Origin: Arthrobacter sp. zg-Y919
GTDB taxonomy: Bacteria; Actinomycetota; Actinomycetes; Actinomycetales; Micrococcaceae
Length of the DNA stretch: 64,000 bases
Assembly (NCBI RefSeq): GCF_030142045.1
Contig: NZ_CP126242.1
Span: forward strand, 930,001-994,000
Reading direction: 5' to 3'
Below, piece after piece: positions 35,801 through 44,358 of the stretch. Under the pieces are notes generated by a model. That model saw only the letters and a list, made by a program, of their open reading frames with translations, was not told the DNA's origin and made no database searches. How positions within the stretch are numbered: the first letter of the stretch is position 1; each line of letters opens with the position of its first letter. Position numbers and translations under genes: made by a program.

Positions 35801-36993
35801 TGACCGACGCCCCGGTAGACAAACCGCTGACGATCCTCATTGCCTGTGACACATACCCTCCCCACCTGAACGGCGCCGCCCAGTTCGGCTTCCGGCTGGC
35901 CCAGGGAATGCACGGGCTCGGGCACAATGTGCACGTCCTGGCGCCGAACGACGTCGACGGCGGGAGCCGCAGCGACCTCGACGGTGAATGGCCGGTCCAC
36001 CGCCTGCGTTCCCACGGAGTTCCCACCCACGAGTACTGGCGGATCTGCCTGCCGTGGGAGATCAAGAAGGAAATCACACTGCTGTTCGACCGGGTGCAGC
36101 CCGACGTCGTGCACATCCAGTGCCACTACATGGTGGGGGAGTACACCCTCTACGAGGCCCGCAAGCGCGGCATCCGCGTGATCGCGACCAACCACTTCAT
36201 GCCGGCGAACCTGGACCCGTTCCTGCCGTTCCCGAAATGGCTCAAGCGGATTGTGGCCACCAACTCCTGGAAGGACATGGGCAAGGTGATGGGCCAGGCC
36301 CAGGTAGTCACCACGCCTACGCCGCTGGCTGCCGAAGCAATGCACCGCCACGCCTTCCTGCACGACGTGATGCCGCTCTCCAACGGGATTGATGCATCGG
36401 TTTACGAGCTGCATGAGGGTGAGCAGATCACCCCGCACGAGGCTCCCACGGTCCTCTTTGTCGGCCGGCTAGCCGAAGAAAAACACGTGGACGTGCTGAT
36501 TGACGCCGTCGCCAAGACCCCCACCCACCTGGGCGTGCGGGCGGAGATTATCGGCGGCGGCGAGGTCCGCACTGCCTTGGAAGCCCAGGTGCAGCGGCTG
36601 GGCCTGCAGGACCGGGTGGTCTTCCGCGGGTTGGTCTCCGATGAGGAACTGCGCGAGGCGTACCTCCGGGCGGATCTGTTCTGCATGCCCGGCACCGCCG
36701 AACTGCAGTCCCTGGTCACGCTGGAGGCCATGTCGGCCTCGAAGCCAGTGCTGCTGGCTGACGCGATGGCCTTGCCCCATCTGGTGGACAAGGGCCGCAA
36801 CGGGTACCTCTTCACGCCGGGGGACAGCGACGAGCTGTCCGGCCGCATCACGGAGATCCTGGAACTGCCCCCGGAGCAGCGGCGGGAAATGGGCAAGTTC
36901 AGCCGCGAGATGGTGGACCGGCACAGCCTGCAGGCCACGCTGGCCACCTTTGAAGGCCTCTACCGCGGGAAACCGGCGGAAGGCGTCGTGTGA
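35800..36993 (+). CDS. GT4-type glycosyltransferase (GT-B fold)
   Basis: A 397-residue cytoplasmic glycosyltransferase. The acceptor half starts ILIACDTYPPHLNGAAQFG; the donor half contains VLFVGRLAEEKHVDVLIDAV and the family's EX7E motif in GTAELQSLVTLEAMSASKPVL, with both Glu residues present. Most relatives add mannose or glucose to lipids or sugars. The coupling to the transporter gene and the nearby CDP-alcohol phosphatidyltransferase make a role in membrane glycolipid synthesis plausible, by inference only. Confidence 0.87.
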   Translation: MTDAPVDKPLTILIACDTYPPHLNGAAQFGFRLAQGMHGLGHNVHVLAPNDVDGGSRSDLDGEWPVHRLRSHGVPTHEYWRICLPWEIKKEITLLFDRVQPDVVHIQCHYMVGEYTLYEARKRGIRVIATNHFMPANLDPFLPFPKWLKRIVATNSWKDMGKVMGQAQVVTTPTPLAAEAMHRHAFLHDVMPLSNGIDASVYELHEGEQITPHEAPTVLFVGRLAEEKHVDVLIDAVAKTPTHLGVRAEIIGGGEVRTALEAQVQRLGLQDRVVFRGLVSDEELREAYLRADLFCMPGTAELQSLVTLEAMSASKPVLLADAMALPHLVDKGRNGYLFTPGDSDELSGRITEILELPPEQRREMGKFSREMVDRHSLQATLATFEGLYRGKPAEGVV

Positions 36994-37053
36994 ACTGATT
37001 GGTTGTCCAGTCCCCGGACCCACTAGGATGGCATCGTTGCCTTTTGGGCATCC

Positions 37054-37127
37054 GGGGCTGTAGCTCAGCTGGTCAGAGCAGCGGACTCATAATCCGTGGG
37101 TCGTGGGTTCAAGCCCCACCAGCCCTA
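37054..37127 (+). tRNA. tRNA with CAT anticodon (elongator Met or Ile2)
   Basis: A 74-nt cloverleaf: acceptor GGGGCTG with CAGCCCT (first pair G-U), D-arm AGCTCAGCTGGTCAGAGC, anticodon arm GCGGA-CTCATAA-TCCGT with CAT at 37088-37090, T-arm CGTGGGTTCAAGCCCCAC, discriminator A. It lacks the three G-C pairs of an initiator anticodon stem. Methionine elongator and lysidine-modified Ile2 cannot be separated by eye. Confidence 0.93.
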
Positions 37128-37132
37128 CAGGC

Positions 37133-37167
37133 AAAACCCGCCAGGTCATGTACCTGGCGGGTTTTTT
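37133..37167 (+). terminator. Intrinsic terminator after the CAT tRNA
   Basis: AAAACCCGCCAGGT (37133-37146) pairs with ACCTGGCGGGTTTT (37152-37165) and continues into more T. Confidence 0.92.
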
Positions 37168-37242
37168 CATTGGAGATTCCCTGCCCCGGCAGGCCGCGTG
37201 GTGCCCTGGCGGGAACAAATCCGGCTGGACGTTGTGATCGTT

Positions 37243-37258
37243 GTTACTCGTGGGTAAC
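37243..37258. promoter_or_regulatory. Inverted repeat before the acyl-CoA dehydrogenase gene
   Basis: GTTAC and GTAAC flank TCGTGG. It is 68 bp before the ATG. The form resembles TetR- or GntR-type operators of fatty-acid genes, but I cannot name the regulator. Confidence 0.4.
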
Positions 37259-37326
37259 ATGGTCCCTGCCGGTTCCCGAAGGGTTCCAGCAGATCACCGA
37301 TGATCAGCAGCGAAGGAATATTTTCC

Positions 37327-38511
37327 ATGGGAATTATCGACGTCGACAACCTTCCGTACCCGGACGGCGACTTCTACGCATTCGAGGACCTGCTCACTGA
37401 TAAGGAGCGCGACCGCCTGCACGAAATCCGTGCCTGGCTCGCAGCAGAGGTCAAGCCGCATGCAGCGGACTGGTGGAACGCCGGTGAATTCCCGCACCAC
37501 ATGATCCCCAAGCTTGCCGAACTGGACGTTATGAGCCCGGTGTACCGCCAGGGCTACTCCAACCTCTTCGCCGGTCTCTGCCACGCAGAAGTGACCCGCG
37601 CCGACACGTCCTTCGCCACCTTCCTCGGCGTCCATGACGGTCTCTTCACCGGCTCCATTGAAGCGCTGGCCTCCGAGGAGCAGAAGGCAGCCTGGCTCCC
37701 GGACATCTACGCCATGAAGAAGATCGGCGCGTTCGGCCTGACCGAACCGCTGGGCGGATCCGACGTCGCCGGCGGCACCCGCACCACCGCCCGCCGCGAG
37801 GGGGACAACTGGATCCTCAACGGTGAAAAGCGCTGGATCGGCAATGCCACGTTCTCCGACTGGGTAGTCATCTACGCCCGCGACCTTGAAGACAACCAGG
37901 TCAAGGGCTTCCTCGTGGACACCAAGACCCCCGGCTACAGCGCAACCAAGATCGAAAACAAGATTGCCCTGCGGACGGTACAGAACGCGGACATCGTCCT
38001 CGACAACGTTGTGGTGAGCGATGACTTCCACCTCAAGGGCGCCAACAGCTTCCGTGACACCAACAAGGTCCTGAAGGTCACCCGCCTGGCTGTCGCCTGG
38101 CAGGCAGTCGGCCAGCAGATGGCCGCCTTCGACGTCGCCCGCAAGTACGCCGTGGAGCGCAAGCAGTTCGGCAAGCCGCTGGCATCCTTCCAGCTGGTGC
38201 AGGAACAGCTGGTGAAGATACTGGGCAACACCGTCGCCTCACTGGGCATGATGGTGCGCCTGGCACAGCTCGAAGACCTGGGACAGGCCAAGGACGAACA
38301 GTCCGCCCTGGCCAAGGCCTTCACCACCGCCCGGATGCGCGAATCCGTAGCCCTGGGACGCAGCATCCTGGGCGGCAACGGCATTGTCACCGACTACGGC
38401 ATGGCGAAGATCTTCGCCGACGCCGAAGCAATCTACTCGTACGAAGGCACGTATGAGATCAACACTCTGGTCACCGGACGCGCGATCACCGGAGTGGCTG
38501 CGTTCGTCTAG
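37327..38511 (+). CDS. Acyl-CoA dehydrogenase (glutaryl-CoA dehydrogenase-like)
   Basis: A 394-residue FAD enzyme for alpha-beta oxidation of an acyl-CoA. The signature GAFGLTEPLGGSDVAGGTRTTARR binds FAD and acyl chain, and the catalytic Glu is expected in IYSYEGTYEINTLVTGRAITG near the C-terminus, whose NTLVTGRAITG ending is typical of glutaryl-CoA-dehydrogenase-like members. ATG at 37327 (MGIIDVDNLPYP) follows GAAGGA. It is a single-gene unit closed by a strong terminator shared with the convergent M23 gene. Confidence 0.9.
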   Translation: MGIIDVDNLPYPDGDFYAFEDLLTDKERDRLHEIRAWLAAEVKPHAADWWNAGEFPHHMIPKLAELDVMSPVYRQGYSNLFAGLCHAEVTRADTSFATFLGVHDGLFTGSIEALASEEQKAAWLPDIYAMKKIGAFGLTEPLGGSDVAGGTRTTARREGDNWILNGEKRWIGNATFSDWVVIYARDLEDNQVKGFLVDTKTPGYSATKIENKIALRTVQNADIVLDNVVVSDDFHLKGANSFRDTNKVLKVTRLAVAWQAVGQQMAAFDVARKYAVERKQFGKPLASFQLVQEQLVKILGNTVASLGMMVRLAQLEDLGQAKDEQSALAKAFTTARMRESVALGRSILGGNGIVTDYGMAKIFADAEAIYSYEGTYEINTLVTGRAITGVAAFV

Positions 38512-38548
38512 CCCTCCCGGGATCCCGTCTGCGGGACCAGTAAAGAAC

Positions 38549-38581
38549 CCCGGCCGGGTCCTGCACAAGGACCCGGCCGGG
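38549..38581. terminator. Shared terminator between convergent genes
   Basis: CCCGGCCGGGTCCT (38549-38562) pairs perfectly with AGGACCCGGCCGGG (38568-38581). It lies between the acyl-CoA dehydrogenase stop and the M23 stop, so it can serve both strands. Confidence 0.75.
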
Positions 38582-38585
38582 ACGT

Positions 38586-39161
38586 TTAACGGGACGGCAC
38601 CGGCAGCAGCACCGAGGGCCGCCGGTCGGAAACATAATTCAGCGGATCGACGTAGTCCCCGTCCAGGCGCACTCCCCAGTGCAGGCATGCCAGGCTGCAG
38701 TGCGCTCCGGAGCCGACCGACCCGATCGCGGTGCCTTTAGTCACTTCCGTGCCCACCGGAACGGAAGCCTCGACGGGTTCGAAACTGCTCTTCAGGCCGC
38801 CGCCGTGGTCAATCGTCAGGACCGGCCGGTCCACCACCCGGCCGGCAAAGACAACGAGTCCGTCCGCCGGGGCCAGTATCTCCATGCCGTTGGAGGCTGC
38901 GAGATCCACTCCCCGGTGTCCCGCAAGCCACGGCTGCGCCGGAGGATCAAAGTAGCGGATACGGGTGGGTGCCGGGTCCAGCGGCCAGTCCCAGGGCGGC
39001 GAATACGCGGCAGCCGTGCCTGGGGTTGGAACGGCAGCCTGACCGGGGGCGGAAACAGCAGAGGAAGCGGGGTCCGCGGGGGCGGGGTCCGCCGTCGCCG
39101 CCGGTGCCAGTGCGGCCGCAGCCAACACCGCGGCAAGCAGCAGCGGATGGGGTTGGTTCAT
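38586..39161 (-). CDS. Secreted M23-fold protein with degenerate catalytic site
   Basis: A 191-residue exported protein: signal peptide about 1-24 (LLLAAVLAAAALAPAATA), a Pro/Ala-rich linker to about residue 60, then a LytM/M23 domain. The zinc ligands of GHRGVDLA (His and Asp) and the second His of the HxH motif are present, but the motif reads CLHWG, with Cys in place of the first His, and the loop that normally reads YAHL is SSFEP. Both catalytic His positions of LytM are therefore missing, so it may bind rather than cut peptidoglycan, or regulate an amidase. Confidence 0.82.
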   Translation of the reverse strand: MNQPHPLLLAAVLAAAALAPAATADPAPADPASSAVSAPGQAAVPTPGTAAAYSPPWDWPLDPAPTRIRYFDPPAQPWLAGHRGVDLAASNGMEILAPADGLVVFAGRVVDRPVLTIDHGGGLKSSFEPVEASVPVGTEVTKGTAIGSVGSGAHCSLACLHWGVRLDGDYVDPLNYVSDRRPSVLLPVPSR

Positions 39162-39619
39162 TTGGCAAGAGTGCGCCCGGACGGGTTCCGTCAGATCCCA
39201 ACCCGGGCGGCCTGTGGAGCGCGGGGGGACCGAAGCCGGGCGGGGAGGCAGGGTGCAGGAGCGGGGGAAGGAGCAGCCGGGCGCTGTAGTACACTTGACG
39301 GAGCAGCTTGCTGTGCCATGGGACCCTGCCCGGACGCTCGCGTCCGGATCTGGTCCAGGTTCAGCCCCTGGGGATTTACCCCCGGGGATTGAATAACAGG
39401 CACGGAAATCTGACTACGCGTGTCCCAATTATCTCCGCCACGGCGGGGGTGCATCTCCAACGGTCCGGCAACGCCGGCAGGGGAAGCATGCTGAAGCCCT
39501 CAGGGGTAACGGCTGATGGACACCAGGAGCTCCGCCCGCCCGGGCGTACAGCTAAAACCGTCAATTGGCAGTAGGACCAGTGCGCCGTGCGCACGGCTGC
39601 TGCCGGAAGGAGTGACGAC
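39162..39619 (+). promoter_or_regulatory. Long structured leader region upstream of rpsB
   Basis: About 450 bp without a supportable gene. A promoter-like TAGTAC/TTGACG stretch is seen around 39287-39300. After it come a hairpin CCGGACG-CTCG-CGTCCGG (around 39331-39348), a CCCCTGGGG-TTTA-CCCCCGGGG hairpin (around 39366-39388) and further GC-rich stems up to the GGAAGGA ribosome site. A leader of this length before a ribosomal-protein gene suggests autoregulation, which is inference. Confidence 0.4.
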
Positions 39620-40525
39620 ATGCCCGTCGTTACCATGCGCCAGCTGCTCGACAGCGGCGTTCACTTTGGTCACCAGACCCGCCGTTGGAACCCGAAGATG
39701 AAGCGTTTCATCTTCACCGAGCGCAACGGCATCTACATCATTGACCTGCAGCAGTCGCTGTCCTACATCGACCGTGCCTTCGAGTTCGTCAAGGCCACTG
39801 TCGCCCACGGCGGAACCGTCCTGTTCGTCGGCACCAAGAAGCAGGCACAGGAAGCCATCGCAGAGCAGGCCACCCGTGTTGGCCAGCCCTACGTGAACCA
39901 GCGTTGGCTCGGTGGCATGCTCACCAACTTCCAGACTGTCGCCAAGCGCATCCAGCGCATGAAGGAACTCGAAGAGATCAACTTCGACGACGTTGCTTCC
40001 TCCGGCCACACGAAGAAGGAGCTGCTGCTCCTCCGTCGTGAACTGACCAAGCTGGAAACCAACCTCGGCGGCATCCGCAACCTGACCAAGGCTCCGTCCC
40101 TGCTCTGGATTGTTGACACGCAGAAGGAACACCTCGCCATTGACGAGGCCAAGAAGCTGAACATCCCCGTTGTTGCCATCCTGGACAGCAACTGCGATCC
40201 GGACGACGTCGACTTCCCGATCCCGGGCAACGACGACGCCATCCGCTCCGTGAACCTGCTGACCCGCGTCATTGCCGACGCCGTGGCTGAGGGCCTGATC
40301 GTCCGCCACAACAAGTCCGGCAACACGGAAGCTCCGGCTGAGCCGCTGGCCGAGTGGGAGCGCGAGCTCCTCGAAGGCGCTGCTGAGACCCCGGCCGCTG
40401 ACGCCGCTGCTGAAGCTCCGGCCGCTGAAGCTGCCGAAGCTCCCGCCGCCGAAGCTGCTGAGGCTCCCGCCGCTGACGTCGACGCCATCGTTGACGCCCC
40501 GGCAGCCGAAGTAACCGAGAAGTAA
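39620..40525 (+). CDS. rpsB: 30S ribosomal protein S2
   Basis: Starts [21 protein letters not shown], the S2 N-terminus, and contains [12 protein letters not shown] and the family block [14 protein letters not shown]. Length is 301 residues, longer than the roughly 240-260 usual, because of an acidic C-terminal tail (from about residue 235) made of [16 protein letters not shown] repeats, a feature seen in several actinobacteria. A GGAAGGA ribosome site lies 7 bp before the ATG. tsf follows after a 129-bp gap with a large hairpin. Confidence 0.97.
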   Translation: MPVVTMRQLLDSGVHFGHQTRRWNPKMKRFIFTERNGIYIIDLQQSLSYIDRAFEFVKATVAHGGTVLFVGTKKQAQEAIAEQATRVGQPYVNQRWLGGMLTNFQTVAKRIQRMKELEEINFDDVASSGHTKKELLLLRRELTKLETNLGGIRNLTKAPSLLWIVDTQKEHLAIDEAKKLNIPVVAILDSNCDPDDVDFPIPGNDDAIRSVNLLTRVIADAVAEGLIVRHNKSGNTEAPAEPLAEWERELLEGAAETPAADAAAEAPAAEAAEAPAAEAAEAPAADVDAIVDAPAAEVTEK

Positions 40526-40576
40526 AGAACGTATTTCCTGAGTCCGGGGATCGATTCCCACGGACCTTAGGTTGTG

Positions 40577-40609
40577 GTGCGGCTGGCCGGTATAACCGGC
40601 CAGCCGCAC
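40577..40609 (+). other. 15-bp hairpin between rpsB and tsf
   Basis: GTGCGGCTGGCCGGT (40577-40591) pairs perfectly with ACCGGCCAGCCGCAC (40595-40609), loop ATA, no T-run. It could attenuate tsf relative to rpsB or mark an RNA-processing site. Confidence 0.7.
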
Positions 40610-40654
40610 TGGCAGAACCGCACCAATACTTATTACGGGAGGACTGGAGTCCAA

Positions 40655-41494
40655 ATGGCGAACTACACTGCTGCTGATATCAAGGCACTGCGCGAACGCA
40701 CCGGCGCAGGCATGATGGATGTAAAGAAGGCTCTGGACGAGGCTAACGGCGATGCCGACAAGGCCATGGAGCTTATCCGCATCAAGGGCCTGAAGGGTGC
40801 GACCAAGCGTGAAGGCCGTTCCACCGCTGAGGGCCTGGTTGCTGCCAAGGTCATCGACGGCACCGTCGGCGTCATGGTCGAACTGAACTGCGAGACTGAC
40901 TTCGTAGCCAAGTCCCCGAAGTTCATCGAGCTGGCCGACAAGGTCCTGGCCGCTGCTGTTGAGTCCGCTGCCGGCGACGCCGAAACCCTCCTCGCTTTCA
41001 ACGTCGACGGCAAGCCGCTGTCCGAGGTTGTTGTCGAAGAAGGCGCCATCCTCGGCGAGAAGGTTGTTGTCCGCCGCGTGGCACGCATCGAAGGCAAGAC
41101 TGTCGACGCTTACCTGCACAAGACCTCCAAGGATCTTCCGGCGCAGGTCGGCGTGCTGTTCGCTGTTGACGGCGAAGGCGCAGAAGCTGCAACCGCAGCC
41201 CACGACATTGCCGTGCACACCGCTGCATACGCTCCGACCTACCTGACCCGCGACGAAGTTCCGGCAGAAACGGTCGAGAACGAACGCCGCATCGCTGACG
41301 AGACGGCCCGCGCCGAGGGCAAGCCCGAAGGCGCACTGGCGAAGATCGTGGAAGGCCGCCTGACCGGTTTCTTCAAGGAAATCGTCCTGGTGGACCAGCC
41401 GTTCGCCAAGGACGCTAAGAAGACCGTAGGCAAGGTGCTCGAAGAAGCCGGTGTTGCACCGGCAGGCTTCGCCCGCTTCCGTGTAGGCGCCTAA
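40655..41494 (+). CDS. tsf: Elongation factor Ts
   Basis: Nucleotide-exchange factor for EF-Tu. The 279-residue protein begins MANYTAADIKALRERTGAGM and has MDVKKALDEANGD, then the core signature ELNCETDFVAKSPKFIELA. The ATG at 40655 lies 11 bp after GGGAGGA; an open upstream extension is not family-like. A strong terminator follows. Confidence 0.97.
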   Translation: MANYTAADIKALRERTGAGMMDVKKALDEANGDADKAMELIRIKGLKGATKREGRSTAEGLVAAKVIDGTVGVMVELNCETDFVAKSPKFIELADKVLAAAVESAAGDAETLLAFNVDGKPLSEVVVEEGAILGEKVVVRRVARIEGKTVDAYLHKTSKDLPAQVGVLFAVDGEGAEAATAAHDIAVHTAAYAPTYLTRDEVPAETVENERRIADETARAEGKPEGALAKIVEGRLTGFFKEIVLVDQPFAKDAKKTVGKVLEEAGVAPAGFARFRVGA

Positions 41495-41540
41495 TTATTT
41501 AGGCAGCAACGGCTTCGACGGAAACGTCATCAAGACAGAG

Positions 41541-41570
41541 GGGGTGGTCACCGAGGTGACCACCCCTTTT
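41541..41570 (+). terminator. Intrinsic terminator after tsf
   Basis: GGGGTGGTCACC (41541-41552) pairs with GGTGACCACCCC (41555-41566), followed by TTTT. Confidence 0.9.
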
Positions 41571-41629
41571 GCCTGTCCAGAACAGCTCACTAGTCTTAAA
41601 GCAGTAAGCACCTATGCCCGGGAGGCACA

Positions 41630-42361
41630 ATGGCCCACGTACTGAAAGAAACCGATTCCCCGCGACGACGGGTCCTGCTGAAGCTCTCCGGCGAGGTGTT
41701 CGGCGGCGGCAAGCTGGGTGTGGATCCCGACACGGTGCGGGCAGTGGCGAAGCAGATCGCAGCGACTGTCGGTGAAGTGGAGGTGGCCATCGTCGTCGGC
41801 GGCGGAAACTTCTTCCGCGGCGCCGAACTGTCCACCAGCGGCATGGACCGCTCCCGCGCGGACTACATGGGCATGCTTGGCACAGTTATGAACTGCCTTG
41901 CCCTGCAGGATTTCCTGGAGCAGGCCGGCGTCGAGACCCGGGTCCAGAGCGCCATCACGATGGGACAGGTTGCCGAGGCGTACATCCCGCGGCGCGCCAT
42001 CCGGCACCTGGAAAAGGGCCGCGTTGTCATTTTCGGAGCCGGTGCCGGACTGCCCTACTTCTCCACGGATACTGTTGCCGCGCAGCGTGCCCTCGAAGTC
42101 CACGCCGACGAGGTCCTCATGGCCAAGAGCGGCGTTGACGGTGTCTACACCGCCGACCCCAACAAGGATGCCAGCGCAGTGCGGCTCCAGACCCTGACCT
42201 ACGACGACGCCCTGCGCCAGGACATCCGGGTGATGGACCAGACGGCCATGACCATGTGCAAGGACAACGACCTGGACATGGTGGTCTTTGGCATGGAGGG
42301 TGAAGGCAACGTGACCCGCGCCATCCGTGGGGAGAAGATCGGCACCATCGTTTCGAACTAG
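41630..42361 (+). CDS. pyrH: UMP kinase
   Basis: Hexameric bacterial UMP kinase of the amino-acid-kinase fold, making UDP. The 243-residue protein has [15 protein letters not shown] at the start, [27 protein letters not shown] and the DVRVMDQT-like [15 protein letters not shown] near the end. ATG follows GGGAGG. It is set apart from tsf by a terminator and from frr by 292 bp. Confidence 0.97.
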   Translation: MAHVLKETDSPRRRVLLKLSGEVFGGGKLGVDPDTVRAVAKQIAATVGEVEVAIVVGGGNFFRGAELSTSGMDRSRADYMGMLGTVMNCLALQDFLEQAGVETRVQSAITMGQVAEAYIPRRAIRHLEKGRVVIFGAGAGLPYFSTDTVAAQRALEVHADEVLMAKSGVDGVYTADPNKDASAVRLQTLTYDDALRQDIRVMDQTAMTMCKDNDLDMVVFGMEGEGNVTRAIRGEKIGTIVSN

Positions 42362-42653
42362 GGTCCGGTGATGGTCCCTGCGGGACCTGGAACGGCGACA
42401 ACGAAATCCCCTCGGCCGCAGGCGGCCTCCGGAATTTAAAGCCGCCTTCCTCCAGGTCCCTACGGGACCGAGCGGGCCCCCTGATTTCGAAACGCAATAC
42501 CTTGTTCTCCGCAGCGGGGCGGTTGCCGTTCAACCTCCAGCCCTGAGGCGGGGCTCGGTGCAGGGAACCCGCACCCTTTTGGCTTAGGATGATATTAGAG
42601 TCCAGCCACTAAGCGGGTAGCGCTTTGTGGACACTGTTTTATGAGGAGAGACC
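42362..42653. repeat. Structured intergenic region with nested inverted repeats
   Basis: No gene is supported. GGTCCCTGCGGGACCTGGA (42373-42391) is an inverted copy, with two mismatches, of TCCAGGTCCCTACGGGACC (42451-42469); inside it GGCGGC (42421-42426) pairs with GCCGCC (42441-42446); CGAAATC (42402-42408) is inverted at 42483-42489. Nearer frr, TTAGGAT and GATATT (42584-42597) could be -10 elements. Confidence 0.6.
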
Positions 42654-43211
42654 GTGATCGAAGACACCTTGAAAGAGGCCGCCGACAAGATGGACAAGGC
42701 GGTGGAGGTCGCTAAGGAAGACTTCGCTGCTGTCCGCACGGGCCGCGCCAACCCGGCACTGTTCAACCGGGTGCTGGTGGACTACTACGGTTCCCCGACC
42801 CAGCTGCAGCAGCTGGCGTCGTTCGCCACGCCGGACGCACGTACCCTGCTTATCACTCCGTACGATGTCTCCGCCCTGCGGGCCATCGAGCGGGCACTGA
42901 GCGACTCCGAAGTGGGAGCCAATCCGTCCAACGACGGCAAGGTCATCCGGGTCATCATGCCCGAGCTGACGCAGGACCGCCGTAAGGAATACGTCAAGAT
43001 CGTCCGCGGCAAGGCTGAGGATGCGAAGGTCTCCGTCCGTAACATCCGCCGCAAGGCCAAGGACGGCATTGACCGCCTGGTCAAGGACAGCGAGGTGGGC
43101 GAGGACGACGGCGCCCGCGCTGAAAAGGATCTTGATGCCCTGACCAAGGCGCACACCGATTCCATCGATGAGCTCCTCAAGCGCAAGGAAGCCGAGCTTC
43201 TCGAGGTCTGA
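42654..43211 (+). CDS. frr: Ribosome recycling factor
   Basis: Splits post-termination ribosomes with EF-G. The 185-residue product shows [38 protein letters not shown] and the C-terminal helix [21 protein letters not shown]. Start is GTG after GAGGAGA. The stop codon overlaps the ATG of cdsA (TGATG). Confidence 0.97.
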   Translation: MIEDTLKEAADKMDKAVEVAKEDFAAVRTGRANPALFNRVLVDYYGSPTQLQQLASFATPDARTLLITPYDVSALRAIERALSDSEVGANPSNDGKVIRVIMPELTQDRRKEYVKIVRGKAEDAKVSVRNIRRKAKDGIDRLVKDSEVGEDDGARAEKDLDALTKAHTDSIDELLKRKEAELLEV

Positions 43212-44176
43212 TGAGTGACGCCCAGCCTCCCACCCAGGCTGGCGGTTCACCGTCCGTCGAGACAGTTCCGGCAGCAAAGGCCACGGACATGAGCGCAGCT
43301 GAACCCGGACAGGTCCGGAGCCGCCGCTCCCGCGACCGCCGGGGTACGGACAAGCCCGTGAAGGTCTCACGAGCCGGACGAAACCTGCCTGCAGCCATTG
43401 CCGTAGGCGTGATCCTGCTGGGGTCACTGCTGATCGGTCTGCTTTTCTTCCCGTTCGCGATTGTGATCATCGCCGTCGGCTTCGCCGCCGTCGGCGTCTG
43501 GGAAGTCAACCGTGCCCTCGAGGTCCGCGGCATGAAGGTGCCGCAGGTGCCGGTCCTGGTCGGCTCCGTCGCGCTGCCGTTTGCGGCGTTCTTCGGCGGG
43601 ACCGAGGCCTTGGCGTTTGCCATGGTGGCAACCGCCGTCGCAATCCTCCTGTGGCGCAGCATCGACACTGCCGCTGAAGCGATCCAGAGCATCCTCGCGG
43701 GAATCTTCGTGGTTCTCTGGGTGCCGTTCCTGCTGAGCTTCGCCCTGTTGCTGCTGCGCGAACCGGACGGACAAATCAGCGTTGCGGTGCTGCTCCTGCT
43801 TGTGGTTTCCAATGACACGTTCGGCTACCTGGTAGGCGCGTTCTTCGGCAAGCATCCGATGGCGCCGAAGATCAGCCCGAAAAAGTCCTGGGAAGGCTTT
43901 GCGGGATCCGCCGTCGGCGCCGCCGTCGTAGGCGTTGGTGCCGCGGTCCTGTTCCTGGACCAGCCCTGGTGGTTCGGCGTGGTTCTAGCCGTCGCCACCG
44001 TTGCTGCAGCCACTGCCGGTGATTTCTCCGAGTCCATGGTCAAGCGGGAACTCGGAGTGAAGGACATGTCCAACCTCCTGCCGGGCCATGGCGGAGTGAT
44101 GGACCGGCTGGATTCAGTCGTCTTCGCTTCTCCGGTGGTCTTCCTGCTGTCGGTCCTGCTTTCCTCCGTTTCCTAG
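43211..44176 (+). CDS. cdsA: Phosphatidate cytidylyltransferase
   Basis: Membrane enzyme making CDP-diacylglycerol. The signature SMVKRELGVKDMSNLLPGHG followed by GVMDRLD is complete near the C-terminus. The 321-residue protein has an extra disordered, Arg-rich N-terminus of about 55 residues before seven or eight hydrophobic helices. It is coupled to frr. Confidence 0.95.
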   Translation: MSDAQPPTQAGGSPSVETVPAAKATDMSAAEPGQVRSRRSRDRRGTDKPVKVSRAGRNLPAAIAVGVILLGSLLIGLLFFPFAIVIIAVGFAAVGVWEVNRALEVRGMKVPQVPVLVGSVALPFAAFFGGTEALAFAMVATAVAILLWRSIDTAAEAIQSILAGIFVVLWVPFLLSFALLLLREPDGQISVAVLLLLVVSNDTFGYLVGAFFGKHPMAPKISPKKSWEGFAGSAVGAAVVGVGAAVLFLDQPWWFGVVLAVATVAAATAGDFSESMVKRELGVKDMSNLLPGHGGVMDRLDSVVFASPVVFLLSVLLSSVS

Positions 44177-44358
44177 GCCGGCCGGCGTAAAACCGTAACG
44201 GTCCGGCAACGTCCGGTGTGCCTTGGCAGGTCCTTTGGTGCGGGCATCGTAAGATGTTTCACAGTTTTTAGACGTTGCCCGGCAGGAATCCTGTGGTAGA
44301 AAACCGGCTCCACCGGCAACGACTCCATAGGCAATAACCACAGAGGAACAGTAAATTC

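Noticed and set aside
39308-39574. 88-residue open frame in the rpsB leader
   Set aside because: It coincides with hairpin-forming GC-rich sequence, has no ribosome site and no recognisable motif.
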